DNA from: an uncultured Alistipes sp.
Lineage (GTDB): Bacteria; Bacteroidota; Bacteroidia; Bacteroidales; Rikenellaceae
Direction of reading: 5' to 3'
DNA length: 52,537 nucleotides
Assembly: GCA_900768045.1 (NCBI GenBank)
Contig: CAAGBL010000096.1
Span: forward strand, 1-52,537
The first letter of the stretch is position 1. Every line of letters begins with the position of its first letter. The notes beneath the pieces were generated by a model. The model searched no databases. It was not told where the DNA came from and saw only the letters and a program-made list of their open reading frames with translations. The translations under genes and the position numbers were made by a program. Positions 24,179-33,077 of the stretch are shown in pieces.

Positions 24179-25723
24179 ATGACAATGAGAGTATTGATAT
24201 ATAGCATATTTGCACTTATAGCCCTGTTAGCCACAGCGTGCGACAGGCCACACGAGGTTGTCGTAGAGCAGGGTAGCGGCACACTTGTCGTAACCATAGG
24301 CCCTGCCGAAATTATCGGCGTCGAGGAGACGCGTGCCGAGCTTGGCGATGGCGACGTAGCAGATGGCGGCGGCATGCAAGACCTAACGCTAATACTCGTA
24401 GATCCTCATAACATCGTCGTAAACAAGAAGCAGCTAACCTACAACGGTGGGGCGTGGATCGGTGCTGATATTAGCGCAAGCGAGGGTAATAAGCAGATAA
24501 CAACATCGTTCGAGGGCTTGGATATCGCCCACTACGACATATATGCCTATGCAAACATTCAGGGCCGTACGGATAGCTATAGCTCGATTGCCACGCTCGT
24601 TGAGTCAGTAGCAGTAGGCAGCGAGTTTACGCTTGCTGATGCCACTCTGCCTCAACTCACAGGTACAGCAACTCCCGAGAAGAGTGACGCCAATCCTATG
24701 CTGCTAACAGCCTTTAAGCGCATACCTATCAGCATTGGCTCGACAAGTACCATGGTGGAGCTACAGCGAATAATGGCTTATGCTGAGCTTATCGTGGTAA
24801 ATAACAGTAATAAAAAACTGAATATAAACTCATTGGAGTTTAGGAATATAAACCCAGCTACTGCGTACATCACGCCTCATGACGAGATATTGGCAAGTGG
24901 TACGGGTAACACCTATCGTAGCCTTCCCGACTTCGTTGGCCCCGTTAGCATTGATGAGATGAGCGAGAAAACGGTATATGGCACATACGTCTTGGAGAGC
25001 TCGGGCGAAAAGTCGCTCTATCAGTTGGATATAAACATCGGCATCGATGCTACAACATCAAGTTCTGTAACGCAGTATGATGGATTGACAAAACATACTG
25101 GCACGTATGTTAACGAGGCAATATATGCATTGGGATATATCTATAATGGCATCGAATACTATCTTGCAGATGATGGAAATGGCAATCTAACGGCTCTCAC
25201 CGAGCTCAATAATGATAACTATATGCGAGCAGAGTGGTATTTGTATAGTGATAATAATGGTAGTAATGGTTATTTTCGCAATGTCGCAACCGATAATATC
25301 TATTATGGTGATACAAAGAAAAATAGTGGTAATAAACTATACTTTGCACCTGATACCAATGACAATGGTAAGTTCTTTATTAGTTCTGATGTTAAGGTTG
25401 GTGCTACAACCCAGGTGCGATATCTTCAGTATTATAACAACAAAATACAATACTACTCTTGGACAAGCTCGTCTACATCATGGCAACTATATACTGTTAA
25501 GACATCGATAGGTACTGATGATGACGAACTCTTTGAGCCTAAGCAGATAACTGAGCAGATTAGTGTAATCGACGGCGAGGGTATTGCTAAGCCTATGACC
25601 GAGATACGACGCAACAGCCATATAAGCATTGTGCTCAACGTATACTACGACGAGACAACAGGCGGATTTAAGTTTGAAGTTGAGCCATGGAAGAGAGTAA
25701 ATGTAGATTGGACCTTCACATAA
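24179..25723 (+). CDS. fimbrial-operon lipoprotein, 514 aa, with an AT-rich inserted segment
   Basis: Lipobox LLATAC, mature CDRPHEVVV. The N-terminal part (about 25-300, TRAELGDGD then LTLILVDPHNIVV) is like the FimA/Mfa fold, and the C-terminal part (about 455-514, RRNSHISIVLNVYYDETTGGF) closes it. Residues about 317-450 are unlike the rest: Asn, Tyr, Ser and Asp are abundant (YLYSDNNGSNGYFRN, YNNKIQYYSWTSSSTSWQLY), the DNA is more AT-rich, and the segment looks like a lectin-type or adhesin-type insertion. It could be a minor subunit or an adhesive component. ATG 24179 and ATG 24185 are both possible starts. Confidence in a fimbrial role is high from context, low for the precise role. Confidence 0.72.
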   Translation: MTMRVLIYSIFALIALLATACDRPHEVVVEQGSGTLVVTIGPAEIIGVEETRAELGDGDVADGGGMQDLTLILVDPHNIVVNKKQLTYNGGAWIGADISASEGNKQITTSFEGLDIAHYDIYAYANIQGRTDSYSSIATLVESVAVGSEFTLADATLPQLTGTATPEKSDANPMLLTAFKRIPISIGSTSTMVELQRIMAYAELIVVNNSNKKLNINSLEFRNINPATAYITPHDEILASGTGNTYRSLPDFVGPVSIDEMSEKTVYGTYVLESSGEKSLYQLDINIGIDATTSSSVTQYDGLTKHTGTYVNEAIYALGYIYNGIEYYLADDGNGNLTALTELNNDNYMRAEWYLYSDNNGSNGYFRNVATDNIYYGDTKKNSGNKLYFAPDTNDNGKFFISSDVKVGATTQVRYLQYYNNKIQYYSWTSSSTSWQLYTVKTSIGTDDDELFEPKQITEQISVIDGEGIAKPMTEIRRNSHISIVLNVYYDETTGGFKFEVEPWKRVNVDWTFT

Positions 25724-25734
25724 TGTAGTGAACT

Positions 25735-28700
25735 ATGCGACAACTAAGATATATCATATATTTCATCTTCGCACTGCTATTTGCCAGCTGCGAGGTAGAC
25801 CCCATTGACGAGATTACGGGCAATGAGGAGGAGGGCACACCCGTAGAGATGATTCTACGCTTCGGTGCGCAGTCGCAAATATCGACTAACGCAACAACAC
25901 GTGCTACACTAACACACGTGAGCGACGAGTCTCGCATCTACAACATCTATGTCTTCATCTTCGACAGCAATGGCAATAAGGTTTTTGGTCGCTACTTCGA
26001 CAACAAGACAAACCTCCACACCTCAGAGTCGTCGCTTCTAAGCTCTGAGGGCGATGGTTGGTATGTGCATCAGCCAAGTAGTATCGACAATGATGATACG
26101 TGGGGTACTGTCAAGTTTGGCGCTACTAAGCATAACAACGCTACGGTATTTATCATTGCCAACATCGACTCACGAATGGTTAATATCTCGGCCGAGAAGT
26201 TGGGATTGGTGCGCAAGCAGAGCGACCTTGTAAACATGGTTGCTACGCTCAACCATGCCAGTGTTGAGCGCACGGGATATTTCCCTATGACGGGCTCGCT
26301 TCAGAACGTTAATACTGCATCAATAGATACAAGCAAGAGCCTGATGCTCAAGCGTATGGATGCCAAGGTGCAGTTCTGGTTTAAGAAGTCGGATCAAATT
26401 CAGAAGCTTGAGATTAAGAACTGGAAGGTGGTAAATGTGCCACGCTGCTCATATATCATGAGCCGTGAGGAGCGCAACAACTATGGCGGTAATAGCGGCG
26501 ATGCCGACGTGAGCGGATATTTCGAGACCTCGTATGTGCCCTACGATAGTTCACGCCTTGACGGTGGCAAGGAGGAGACAGGCTTCTCGTTCTATACCCT
26601 TGAGAATGCCCTCACGCCCAAAAGTACCCCTGCGGGAGGCTGGAAGTATGAGCATCGTGAGAAGAAAGACTATAAAAATCCCGAGGCGGGCTGGACATAC
26701 GCTAACGATAACTCGATGTACGTGGTTATCAACGCCAGTGTGCTTATGGATACAGAGTATGACTTCAATGGCGATGGTGTGGCAGATATTGATGAGCAGG
26801 GTGCAGTGCTCAATGCCGATGTAGAGTATATTATCCACCTCGGCAACTTTGCAGCAGACCAGGGTAACTTCGACACTATGCGCAATACCGTATATACCTA
26901 CACCATTACTATAGAGGGCGTCAAGCAGATACGTGTAGAGGTTGAGACCTCGAACGACGAGACACCAGATATCTACGACGAGCCACTCCCTGGTGCTACG
27001 GGCGATGTCACTGTGTCGTTGCAGGAGATTTTTGAGTGCGATGCCCACTACGAGCAGTGTGTCATCGAGTTCGATCAGAAGTATATTCGTGCCGAAGATG
27101 TGACATGGTATGTGCGAACACCATTCTGCTCGGAGGGCCACAACAGCCCAAGCTACGATATCAACGGTACGCCTATCACCCTCGGCTTGGACTTCAAGTG
27201 GGTGGAGTTCCGCCTAAACGAGATGTCGGGAAATGAGTATTCAAAGGTGATGCGCCCATACCGTCCGCACCCCACAGCCCGCAAGTATCAGAAGGGCAAT
27301 AGTGCAGGTGTGCCCTTCGATAACCCTGCTACGGGCACATTCCCTGCGGTAGAGTCCACTGGTTACGTAGATGAGCTTGTCGAGTTCTTGCGTGAACAGA
27401 AGAGGTTGTGTAAGTATGATACTGATGGCGATTACGTCTACAGCGCCTCAAAGGCTAACGGCTGTATGTTCGACGAGAAGGGTATTATACGTGTTACAGC
27501 ATTTATCAACGAGTACTACTATGAGCGCCACCCAATCTCGGGCGAGTGGATAGATAGTGATAACTCTATCTGGCGTCGTTGTATCAACCATGATGAGCCA
27601 CGTGTGATGAATATCCTCTCGGATACTAAGACAAGCACCGACGAGGAGAGCAAGATTATCGGTGCTGCATACTCTATACGTCAGAAGTCGATACAGTCTA
27701 TCTATAACCACCGTAATCCCGACCTGCCTAATGCCTGGGGCGTTGAACATGTTAACGAGGCGAGCGGTAAGTACCTATATAATAAGGGTAGTATCTCGGG
27801 AGACAGCAAGAACACGAGCTTGACCAATGGCCGATACAATACATTGCACGAGTGGAACTTGGTAAATAACAGTAATAGCTTTGTTACGGGCAAAAGCTGG
27901 AACACATACCTTAACTTCGAGCAGGAGTACTCGTCAGATTTCGAGCCCCTAAGGTCTAACTATCAGATGTTGCGCTATGGCTGCATGCAGCTAAACCGTG
28001 ATAACGACGGCGACGGCAAGATAGATCTTGACGAGATACGCTGGTATATGGCCGCTATCTCACAGCTCTCGGGCCTATGGATGGGTAATGACGGTATCGT
28101 AGCCTCTGCCCACCTCTATAACCGTACAGCTATGGAAAAGAGCAATATGTCGTCGGAGAAGAGCTGGCGACAGCATGTCATCTCGAGTACAAGCAACGGT
28201 AACACCTTGCAGCCTGTATTGGTGTGGGCCGAGGAGGGTACATCTACAAGTAGACTCGACGAGGCCGTATCTTGGATTTGGAATGGTCAGGGCAATCCTC
28301 CCGAGGCATTTGCTATTCGTTGCGCCCGCAACGTGAATATGGACGGCGATGATGGTTATGCTATCGATGCTGCGCCGGTAGACTATGTTCAGCTCTACGA
28401 TATCTATGGCAATGCCTTTGTCGATGGAGTGACAAATACTGATAAGGTTGTTGTCGATCTTACCTACCTCGATTCACGTGCCTTCCGTCTGCCTGTGGGT
28501 ACGAGCGATAACCCTTATGAGCCTAAGGACTTGGTCTTTGGCGACGAGAACTCGTCTATGAATCGTCTCTACGAGCGTTTCCAAATATGTAAGGACGACA
28601 CTATCGCTGTTAGTGGCTATTTCAGTGATGTTAACAATGCTATCACTAACCCCGCCGATCCTACTAAGCCGAATATCTATTGTCCTGAGGGCTACCGTCT

Positions 28701-28926
28701 GCCTAATCAGCGTGAGCTTACGCTCATGTCTATCTATACACGTCAGTTTGTTAATGCCAATATGCTGACACGTACCTACTATTCACGTGGTGCACATGGC
28801 GATAAGACCGCAGGTACCAACCGTACGGGCTACGGTATGTATTCCAGCGGTACTGTCACCGTTGAGGGTGCAAGCATCACGAAGTCACGCTGCGTTAAGG
28901 ACTTGTTGCCTGGCGAGAACGACTAA
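25735..28926 (+). CDS. large fimbrial tip-like lipoprotein (DUF4906-like)
   Basis: 1063 aa, lipobox LLFASC, mature CEVDPIDEI. The N-terminal part (about 30-410) resembles fimbrial subunits: TTRATLTHVSDES, IYNIYVFIFDSNGNKV, and the SLMLKRMDAKVQFWF block. The middle carries a DNDGDGKIDLDEIRWYMAAI segment, an EF-hand-like acidic loop, common to DUF4906 tip proteins. The C-terminus (about 975-1060) has YCPEGYRLPNQRELTLMS and a final RCVKDL, typical of the extracellular C-terminal domain that ends such tip proteins. It is the last gene of the operon and is followed by a perfect terminator. Expected to be the distal adhesin, exported to the surface. Confidence 0.82.
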   Translation: MRQLRYIIYFIFALLFASCEVDPIDEITGNEEEGTPVEMILRFGAQSQISTNATTRATLTHVSDESRIYNIYVFIFDSNGNKVFGRYFDNKTNLHTSESSLLSSEGDGWYVHQPSSIDNDDTWGTVKFGATKHNNATVFIIANIDSRMVNISAEKLGLVRKQSDLVNMVATLNHASVERTGYFPMTGSLQNVNTASIDTSKSLMLKRMDAKVQFWFKKSDQIQKLEIKNWKVVNVPRCSYIMSREERNNYGGNSGDADVSGYFETSYVPYDSSRLDGGKEETGFSFYTLENALTPKSTPAGGWKYEHREKKDYKNPEAGWTYANDNSMYVVINASVLMDTEYDFNGDGVADIDEQGAVLNADVEYIIHLGNFAADQGNFDTMRNTVYTYTITIEGVKQIRVEVETSNDETPDIYDEPLPGATGDVTVSLQEIFECDAHYEQCVIEFDQKYIRAEDVTWYVRTPFCSEGHNSPSYDINGTPITLGLDFKWVEFRLNEMSGNEYSKVMRPYRPHPTARKYQKGNSAGVPFDNPATGTFPAVESTGYVDELVEFLREQKRLCKYDTDGDYVYSASKANGCMFDEKGIIRVTAFINEYYYERHPISGEWIDSDNSIWRRCINHDEPRVMNILSDTKTSTDEESKIIGAAYSIRQKSIQSIYNHRNPDLPNAWGVEHVNEASGKYLYNKGSISGDSKNTSLTNGRYNTLHEWNLVNNSNSFVTGKSWNTYLNFEQEYSSDFEPLRSNYQMLRYGCMQLNRDNDGDGKIDLDEIRWYMAAISQLSGLWMGNDGIVASAHLYNRTAMEKSNMSSEKSWRQHVISSTSNGNTLQPVLVWAEEGTSTSRLDEAVSWIWNGQGNPPEAFAIRCARNVNMDGDDGYAIDAAPVDYVQLYDIYGNAFVDGVTNTDKVVVDLTYLDSRAFRLPVGTSDNPYEPKDLVFGDENSSMNRLYERFQICKDDTIAVSGYFSDVNNAITNPADPTKPNIYCPEGYRLPNQRELTLMSIYTRQFVNANMLTRTYYSRGAHGDKTAGTNRTGYGMYSSGTVTVEGASITKSRCVKDLLPGEND

Positions 28927-28944
28927 TTCAATAAAAACATATAA

Positions 28945-28985
28945 GAAAAGAGAAACAAGCCAGAGCTTGTTTCTCTTTTCTTTAT
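28945..28985. terminator. terminator of the fimbrial operon
   Basis: A 16-bp perfect stem (28945-28960 with 28965-28980), 4-nt loop, followed by T residues on the plus strand. It probably also serves the convergent DUF2795 gene. Confidence 0.88.
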
Positions 28986-29009
28986 CAGCGTGTTGGCTGA
29001 CAAAATCTA

Positions 29010-29231
29010 CTAATACTCCTCCTCGTTAAAGAAAAAGTCGTCCTTAGAAGGATAATCAGGCCAGATGTCCTCGATTGACTCGTAGATGTCGCCCTCATCC
29101 TCGATCTCCTGCAAGTTCTCCAAAACCTCAAGTGGTGCGCCAGAACGTACGGCGTAGTCGATAAGCTCCTCCTTTGTTGCTGGCCATGGTGCATCCTCCA
29201 ACTTTGATGCAAGCTCTAGTGTCCAATACAT
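29010..29231 (-). CDS. DUF2795 small acidic protein
   Basis: 73 aa, cytoplasmic. The block MYWTLELASKLEDAPWPATK and the acidic C-terminus (IWPDYP..DDFFFNEEEY) are near-invariant in Bacteroidetes DUF2795. The family is small, very acidic and highly conserved, but I know of no assigned function. It stands alone with its own promoter at 29300-29329. Confidence 0.9.
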   Translation of the reverse strand: MYWTLELASKLEDAPWPATKEELIDYAVRSGAPLEVLENLQEIEDEGDIYESIEDIWPDYPSKDDFFFNEEEY

Positions 29232-29299
29232 AGTCGTTATAGTTTTATTGTTTTATGATTTTATGCCTTTATAAACGGTAATTTTGCCGTTTTGGTGTG

Positions 29300-29329
29300 C
29301 AAATGTATAAAATAATTTTATAAATGCAA
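29300..29329 (-). promoter_or_regulatory. promoter of the DUF2795 gene
   Basis: On the minus strand TTG (29329-29327), 19 bp, TACATTTG (29307-29300). Leader about 65 nt. Confidence 0.65.
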
Positions 29330-29444
29330 TAGTCAATAAATAAAAAATCATGCTGCCTATCAACACTTTGGGTGGTGTTGGGTAGAATGTTTTTTGTAAA
29401 ATGTAACAATTTTAACTCTTTTTACTAATCTTTTGATTGACGAC

Positions 29445-29474
29445 TTGTCCAAACAAAAATAAATCGTACCTTTG
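29445..29474 (+). promoter_or_regulatory. promoter of the threonine aldolase gene
   Basis: TTG (29445-29447), 19 bp, TACCTTTG (29467-29474). Leader about 20 nt before ATG 29501. Confidence 0.7.
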
Positions 29475-29500
29475 TATATTATGTTTTTTATCTCGGTGTT

Positions 29501-30529
29501 ATGATACGATTCGACTGTGATTATATGGCAGGGGCGCACTGCGAGGTGCTTGAGGCGCTTGTTGCAACAAACATGGAGCTTACTGCTGGCTACGGCAACG
29601 ACTCATATACTGCCGAGGCCAAGGCCTTAATATGTGAGGCGTGTGGTGTGCCCGATGCTGAGGTTATGTTCTTGGTGGGTGGCACACAGACAAATGCCAC
29701 AGCCATAGATGGCATACTTCGTCGTCACGAGGGCGTTCTCGCTGCCGAGAGTGGGCATATTGCTGTGCATGAGTCGGGGGCTATCGAGGCATCGGGACAT
29801 AAGGTGCTCACGTTGCCACACAGTGACGGCAAGGTGTGTGCCGAGGATGTAGATAGGTATATTCGTGAGTTCTATGCCGACGAGACCTATCAGCACATGG
29901 TGGCGCCAGGTATGCTCTATATCTCGCAACCTACCGAGTTTGGCACGCTCTATTCGCTTAGAGAGCTCGAGGCGCTGAGCGCAACATGCCGTAAGCACAA
30001 TATTCCACTTTATATAGATGGCGCTCGCATGGCCTATGGTCTTAAGGCTGAGGGTGCTGACTTTACGCTTAGGGATATCGCTCGCCTTGCCGATGTATTC
30101 TATATCGGTGGTACTAAGTGCGGTACGCTCTTTGGCGAGGCGTTGGTTGTCACTAACCGACAGCTACTCACCAACCTCTTTCCGCTTGTTAAGCAACATG
30201 GAGCACTTTTGGCTAAGGGACGTTTGCTTGGTGTGCAGTTTGGCGTGCTATTTCGTGACGGGCTCTATGAGCGTATTGGCGAGCATGCTGTAAGGCTCGC
30301 TGTGCGTCTGCGTGAGGCTATGCGTGGCGCTGGCTACGAGGTGGTTATCGAGTCGCCAACTAATCAGCAGTTCTTCCGCCTACCTAACGAGGTTGTTGAT
30401 AGACTACGGGCAAATGTCTCGTTCGACTATTGGGGCCCTCGTGGCGAGCGTGATAGCGTTGTGCGTTTTGTTACAAGCTGGGCAACAACCGACGAAGATG
30501 TCGATAGGTTGTGTGAGATACTAAGATAA
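29501..30529 (+). CDS. ltaE: low-specificity L-threonine aldolase
   Basis: 342 aa, PLP-dependent (beta-eliminating lyase fold). It splits L-threonine/L-allo-threonine to glycine and acetaldehyde. The PLP lysine is Lys206 in FYIGGTKCG; the DGAR motif (173-176) binds the cofactor pyridine N. The N-terminal GYGNDSYTAEA and FLVGGTQTNATAID blocks are typical. Cytoplasmic, monocistronic, ended by a terminator shared with rdgB. Confidence 0.9.
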   Translation: MIRFDCDYMAGAHCEVLEALVATNMELTAGYGNDSYTAEAKALICEACGVPDAEVMFLVGGTQTNATAIDGILRRHEGVLAAESGHIAVHESGAIEASGHKVLTLPHSDGKVCAEDVDRYIREFYADETYQHMVAPGMLYISQPTEFGTLYSLRELEALSATCRKHNIPLYIDGARMAYGLKAEGADFTLRDIARLADVFYIGGTKCGTLFGEALVVTNRQLLTNLFPLVKQHGALLAKGRLLGVQFGVLFRDGLYERIGEHAVRLAVRLREAMRGAGYEVVIESPTNQQFFRLPNEVVDRLRANVSFDYWGPRGERDSVVRFVTSWATTDEDVDRLCEILR

Positions 30530-30561
30530 AAAAAGTAAGGTACCACGTACCTTACTTTTTT
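30529..30561. terminator. bidirectional terminator between ltaE and rdgB
   Basis: A 15-bp perfect stem (30529-30543 with 30547-30561) with a 3-nt loop; A runs on the left and T runs on the right give a T tail for either strand. Confidence 0.88.
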
Positions 30562-31212
30562 CTATTTATCAAAAGGGAATGGTGGGCCATACATACACGG
30601 CGTGCGCTCCATCTCCTCGATTTTGCGATGCTCATCTTCGATGTCGAGGAGCAACGCTACGAGTTTTTTTACGGCACGTCCACGGTGCGATATGGCATTC
30701 TTCTCCTCTGCTGACATCTCGGCAAATGTGCGATCGTAACCCTCGGGAACAAACAAAGGATCGTAGCCGAAGCCCTCAGCACCCGACTCCGATGTAGTTA
30801 TCTTGCCCTCGACGATGCCCTCAACCTGACGCTCTACGCCATCTACTATAAGCGATATTACTGTGCGGAAGCGTGCCTTGCGGTTGCTCTTGCCCTCAAG
30901 TTCACTGAGTAGCTTACGGTTGTTGGCCGCAAAGTCGTGGCCGTCGGTAGCGTAGCGTGCTGAGTGAACACCTGGAGCGCCCCCCAATGCCTCGACCTCC
31001 AAGCCTGTGTCGTCGGCAAAGCAGCTAAGGCCCGTGCGCTTATAGACGTAGTGTGCCTTTATCGAGGCATTCTCATCGAGCGTAGCTCCCGTCTCGGGAA
31101 TATCCTCCGTAATACCCACCTCACGCAGTGTCACAAGCTCAAACTTGTCGCCAAGCAGTGCGCTCACCTCTGATAGCTTGTGGGCATTGTTGGTTGCAAA
31201 AACTATCTTCAT
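30562..31212 (-). CDS. rdgB: XTP/dITP diphosphatase (RdgB)
   Basis: 216 aa. Removes non-canonical purine nucleotides (dITP, XTP) from the pool by hydrolysis to the monophosphate. Motifs: FATNNAHKLSEV (substrate loop), CFADDTGLEVEAL (metal/catalysis), GFGYDPLF and SHRGRA. A C-terminal tail of about 20 residues (RKIEEMERTPCMYGPPFPFDK region) is beyond the common end of the family. Its ATG overlaps the nitroreductase stop by 1 bp, so the two are coupled. Confidence 0.92.
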   Translation of the reverse strand: MKIVFATNNAHKLSEVSALLGDKFELVTLREVGITEDIPETGATLDENASIKAHYVYKRTGLSCFADDTGLEVEALGGAPGVHSARYATDGHDFAANNRKLLSELEGKSNRKARFRTVISLIVDGVERQVEGIVEGKITTSESGAEGFGYDPLFVPEGYDRTFAEMSAEEKNAISHRGRAVKKLVALLLDIEDEHRKIEEMERTPCMYGPPFPFDK

Positions 31213-31745
31213 TACTCAGCAAAAAGTATTCGTTCAGGACCTTCGTACTCGGGTAGTGGTTTTGGTGTGTAGTCGGCATAGCCGATAGATATCACGGCAA
31301 GCACTCGGTACTCGCTTGGTATCTCGGGTACTATCTGCTTCACGTAGTCCTCACTGCGCTGGCTCTCGGGATCGTCCTGCAATGTGCGATACTCGCCCAC
31401 ATGCACCCAGCACGATGCCAACCCCTCGTCAACAAGCGCAAGCTGTAGGGTATTTGCCATGAGCGCTGCGTTAATCTCCCACATGGGGCTTGCCTCCTTG
31501 TCGCCAAGAATGATGATAGCTGCACCTGCCTCCTCCAAGAGCGATGAGCCCCAATCACGTAGGCGACCGAGGGCGTGCACCTTCTCAAGGTTTGTCACCG
31601 CCATAAGGCGTGTAGAACGTGTATTTTTTGACGATGGTGCGAGGAGTGCCAACTCCATTGCTGCCTGAAGCTTCTCTCGCTCCACGGGCTTGCCTGTATA
31701 TCGACGTGTAGAGCGACGCTTGCGTATTACATCTCTAAATTCCAT
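31212..31745 (-). CDS. nitroreductase-family protein
   Basis: 177 aa. FMN-binding nitroreductase fold: RRSTRRYTGKPVEREKL at the start (the RRS phosphate-binding motif), LLAPSSKNTRS, and VISIGYADYTPKP at the end. Probably an NAD(P)H-dependent oxidoreductase; substrate unknown. It is 12 bp after the PspC gene and overlaps rdgB. Confidence 0.88.
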   Translation of the reverse strand: MEFRDVIRKRRSTRRYTGKPVEREKLQAAMELALLAPSSKNTRSTRLMAVTNLEKVHALGRLRDWGSSLLEEAGAAIIILGDKEASPMWEINAALMANTLQLALVDEGLASCWVHVGEYRTLQDDPESQRSEDYVKQIVPEIPSEYRVLAVISIGYADYTPKPLPEYEGPERILFAE

Positions 31746-31757
31746 AGTATATCTATT

Positions 31758-31943
31758 TTAATATTCATCGGGGATTATCAACCACATAACAAGGTAGGCA
31801 ATAAGCGACATGCCACCAAACAATATGAGTAGAGCCATTGCCACACGCACAGCTGTAGAGTCGATATCTAAAAACTGTGCCAAACCTCCACAAACACCGG
31901 CAATACGGCGATCGGTGCGTGAACGACGCAATTTTTTATTCAT
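31758..31943 (-). CDS. PspC-domain small membrane protein
   Basis: 61 aa. KKLRRSRTDRRIAGVCGGLA is the PspC N-terminal signature; residues about 31-55 form one hydrophobic segment (AVRVAMALLILFGGMSLIAY). A small inner-membrane protein, in other bacteria tied to envelope-stress signalling. First gene of a three-gene operon with the nitroreductase and rdgB. Confidence 0.88.
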   Translation of the reverse strand: MNKKLRRSRTDRRIAGVCGGLAQFLDIDSTAVRVAMALLILFGGMSLIAYLVMWLIIPDEY

Positions 31944-31971
31944 AGGAATTGGATTTAATTGTTAGTAACTA

Positions 31972-32002
31972 TTGCAAAAATAGTGATTTTTTCTTAATTT
32001 TG
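31972..32002 (+). promoter_or_regulatory. promoter of the HAD hydrolase gene
   Basis: TTG (31972-31974), 20 bp, TAATTTTG (31995-32002). It lies inside the upstream in-frame extension, which places the true start at ATG 32027. Confidence 0.65.
31975..31982 (-). promoter_or_regulatory. -7 box of the PspC operon
   Basis: On the minus strand TATTTTTG matches TAnnTTTG. No clear -33. It overlaps the spacer of the divergent HAD promoter, so the two may compete. Confidence 0.45.
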
Positions 32003-32026
32003 AACCACTTTATTAAAATATTGGAG

Positions 32027-32872
32027 ATGAAAGAGAGGATTACCGTAGCACTTATCTACGATTTCGACGGCACGCTTGCGCCAGGCAATATGCAGGAGTA
32101 TGACTTTATCCCCGCTGTGGGCAAGAGTAACATGGAGTTCTGGCACGAGGCCAACACCTTGGCCGAAGAGCAGGATGCCGACCAAGTGCTAACCTACATG
32201 GCACGTATGCTCCAGGCAGCACAATCTAAGGGCTTGTCACTTAGGCGTGAGGCATTCCGTGAGTCGGGCCGCAATGTGCAGTTCTACCGTGGTGTTGTAG
32301 AGTGGTTTAAGCGCATCAATGACTATGGTGCCGAGCGAGGTATCAATATTCTACACTACGTCAACTCGTCGGGACTTAAGGAGATTATCGAGGGTACGGC
32401 TATCGCTCACGAATTTAAGAATATCTACGCTTGCTCCTATCTCTATAATGTTGACGGCATAGCTTATTGGCCTGCCGTGGCAGTAAACTATACCAACAAG
32501 ACTCAGTTTATCTTCAAGATTAACAAGGGTGTGGAGTCGGTCTTCGATACAAAGGACGTAAATCGCTTTATGGAGGAGAACAAGCGTCCTGTGCCATTCT
32601 CTCGCATGATATATTTTGGCGATGGTACGACTGATATTCCATGTATGCGCCTTGTTAAGAATTTTGGTGGTCACTCTATCGCCGTGTTCAATCCCGAGGA
32701 GCAGGGTCAGCGCACGCTACTAAACGAACTTATTCGTGATAACCGTGTAAACCATGTATGTCCTGCCGACTACTCCGAAGGCTCCGAAATCGACCTTGTC
32801 GTTAAGACAATCATCGACAAGATTGAGCTCGACCAGCGCCTTGCAGAACTCGAGGTGGCAAAGGGAGTGTAG
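32027..32872 (+). CDS. HAD-superfamily hydrolase
   Basis: 281 aa, cytoplasmic. HAD motif I DFDGT (12-16, nucleophile Asp12), motif II VNSSG (112-116), a Lys in the FKINKG region, motif III/IV YFGDGTTDIPC (GDGTTD 198-203). A cap region of about 90 residues separates motifs I and II. ATG 32027 has a GGAG four bases upstream. Substrate unknown; phosphoserine-phosphatase-like topology is only a guess. Confidence 0.87.
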   Translation: MKERITVALIYDFDGTLAPGNMQEYDFIPAVGKSNMEFWHEANTLAEEQDADQVLTYMARMLQAAQSKGLSLRREAFRESGRNVQFYRGVVEWFKRINDYGAERGINILHYVNSSGLKEIIEGTAIAHEFKNIYACSYLYNVDGIAYWPAVAVNYTNKTQFIFKINKGVESVFDTKDVNRFMEENKRPVPFSRMIYFGDGTTDIPCMRLVKNFGGHSIAVFNPEEQGQRTLLNELIRDNRVNHVCPADYSEGSEIDLVVKTIIDKIELDQRLAELEVAKGV

Positions 32873-32924
32873 GCGTAAAATCCTGAAAATTAGGTACTTA
32901 TATTCGATATATTGTAAGGCGTTG

Positions 32925-32982
32925 AAAATCAGCGAGTTGAAAAATTAGTATTTTTACATTTTCTAATTCGCTGATTTTTAAT
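32925..32982 (+). terminator. terminator after the HAD gene
   Basis: An 11-bp stem (32925-32935 with 32968-32978), with a further 6-bp inner stem (32943-32948 with 32963-32968), followed by T. Confidence 0.6.
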
Positions 32983-33023
32983 TTGTTAGCTACGGCTACT
33001 CGGAAAAATATTGGGCTCAAAAA

Positions 33024-33056
33024 TTTGGAAAACCAGCCCAGAAGGTTGTAACTTTG
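33024..33056 (+). promoter_or_regulatory. promoter of the barrel-lipoprotein operon
   Basis: TTTG (33024-33027), 21 bp, TAACTTTG (33049-33056). Leader about 15-20 nt. Confidence 0.68.
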
Positions 33057-33077
33057 CATTAAGAAACAGAACGAACT

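Noticed and set aside
26551..27141. 196-aa open frame on the minus strand inside the fimbrial tip gene
   Set aside because: It lies wholly opposite a strong coding gene, has no signal peptide, no recognisable motif and no promoter; a shadow frame.
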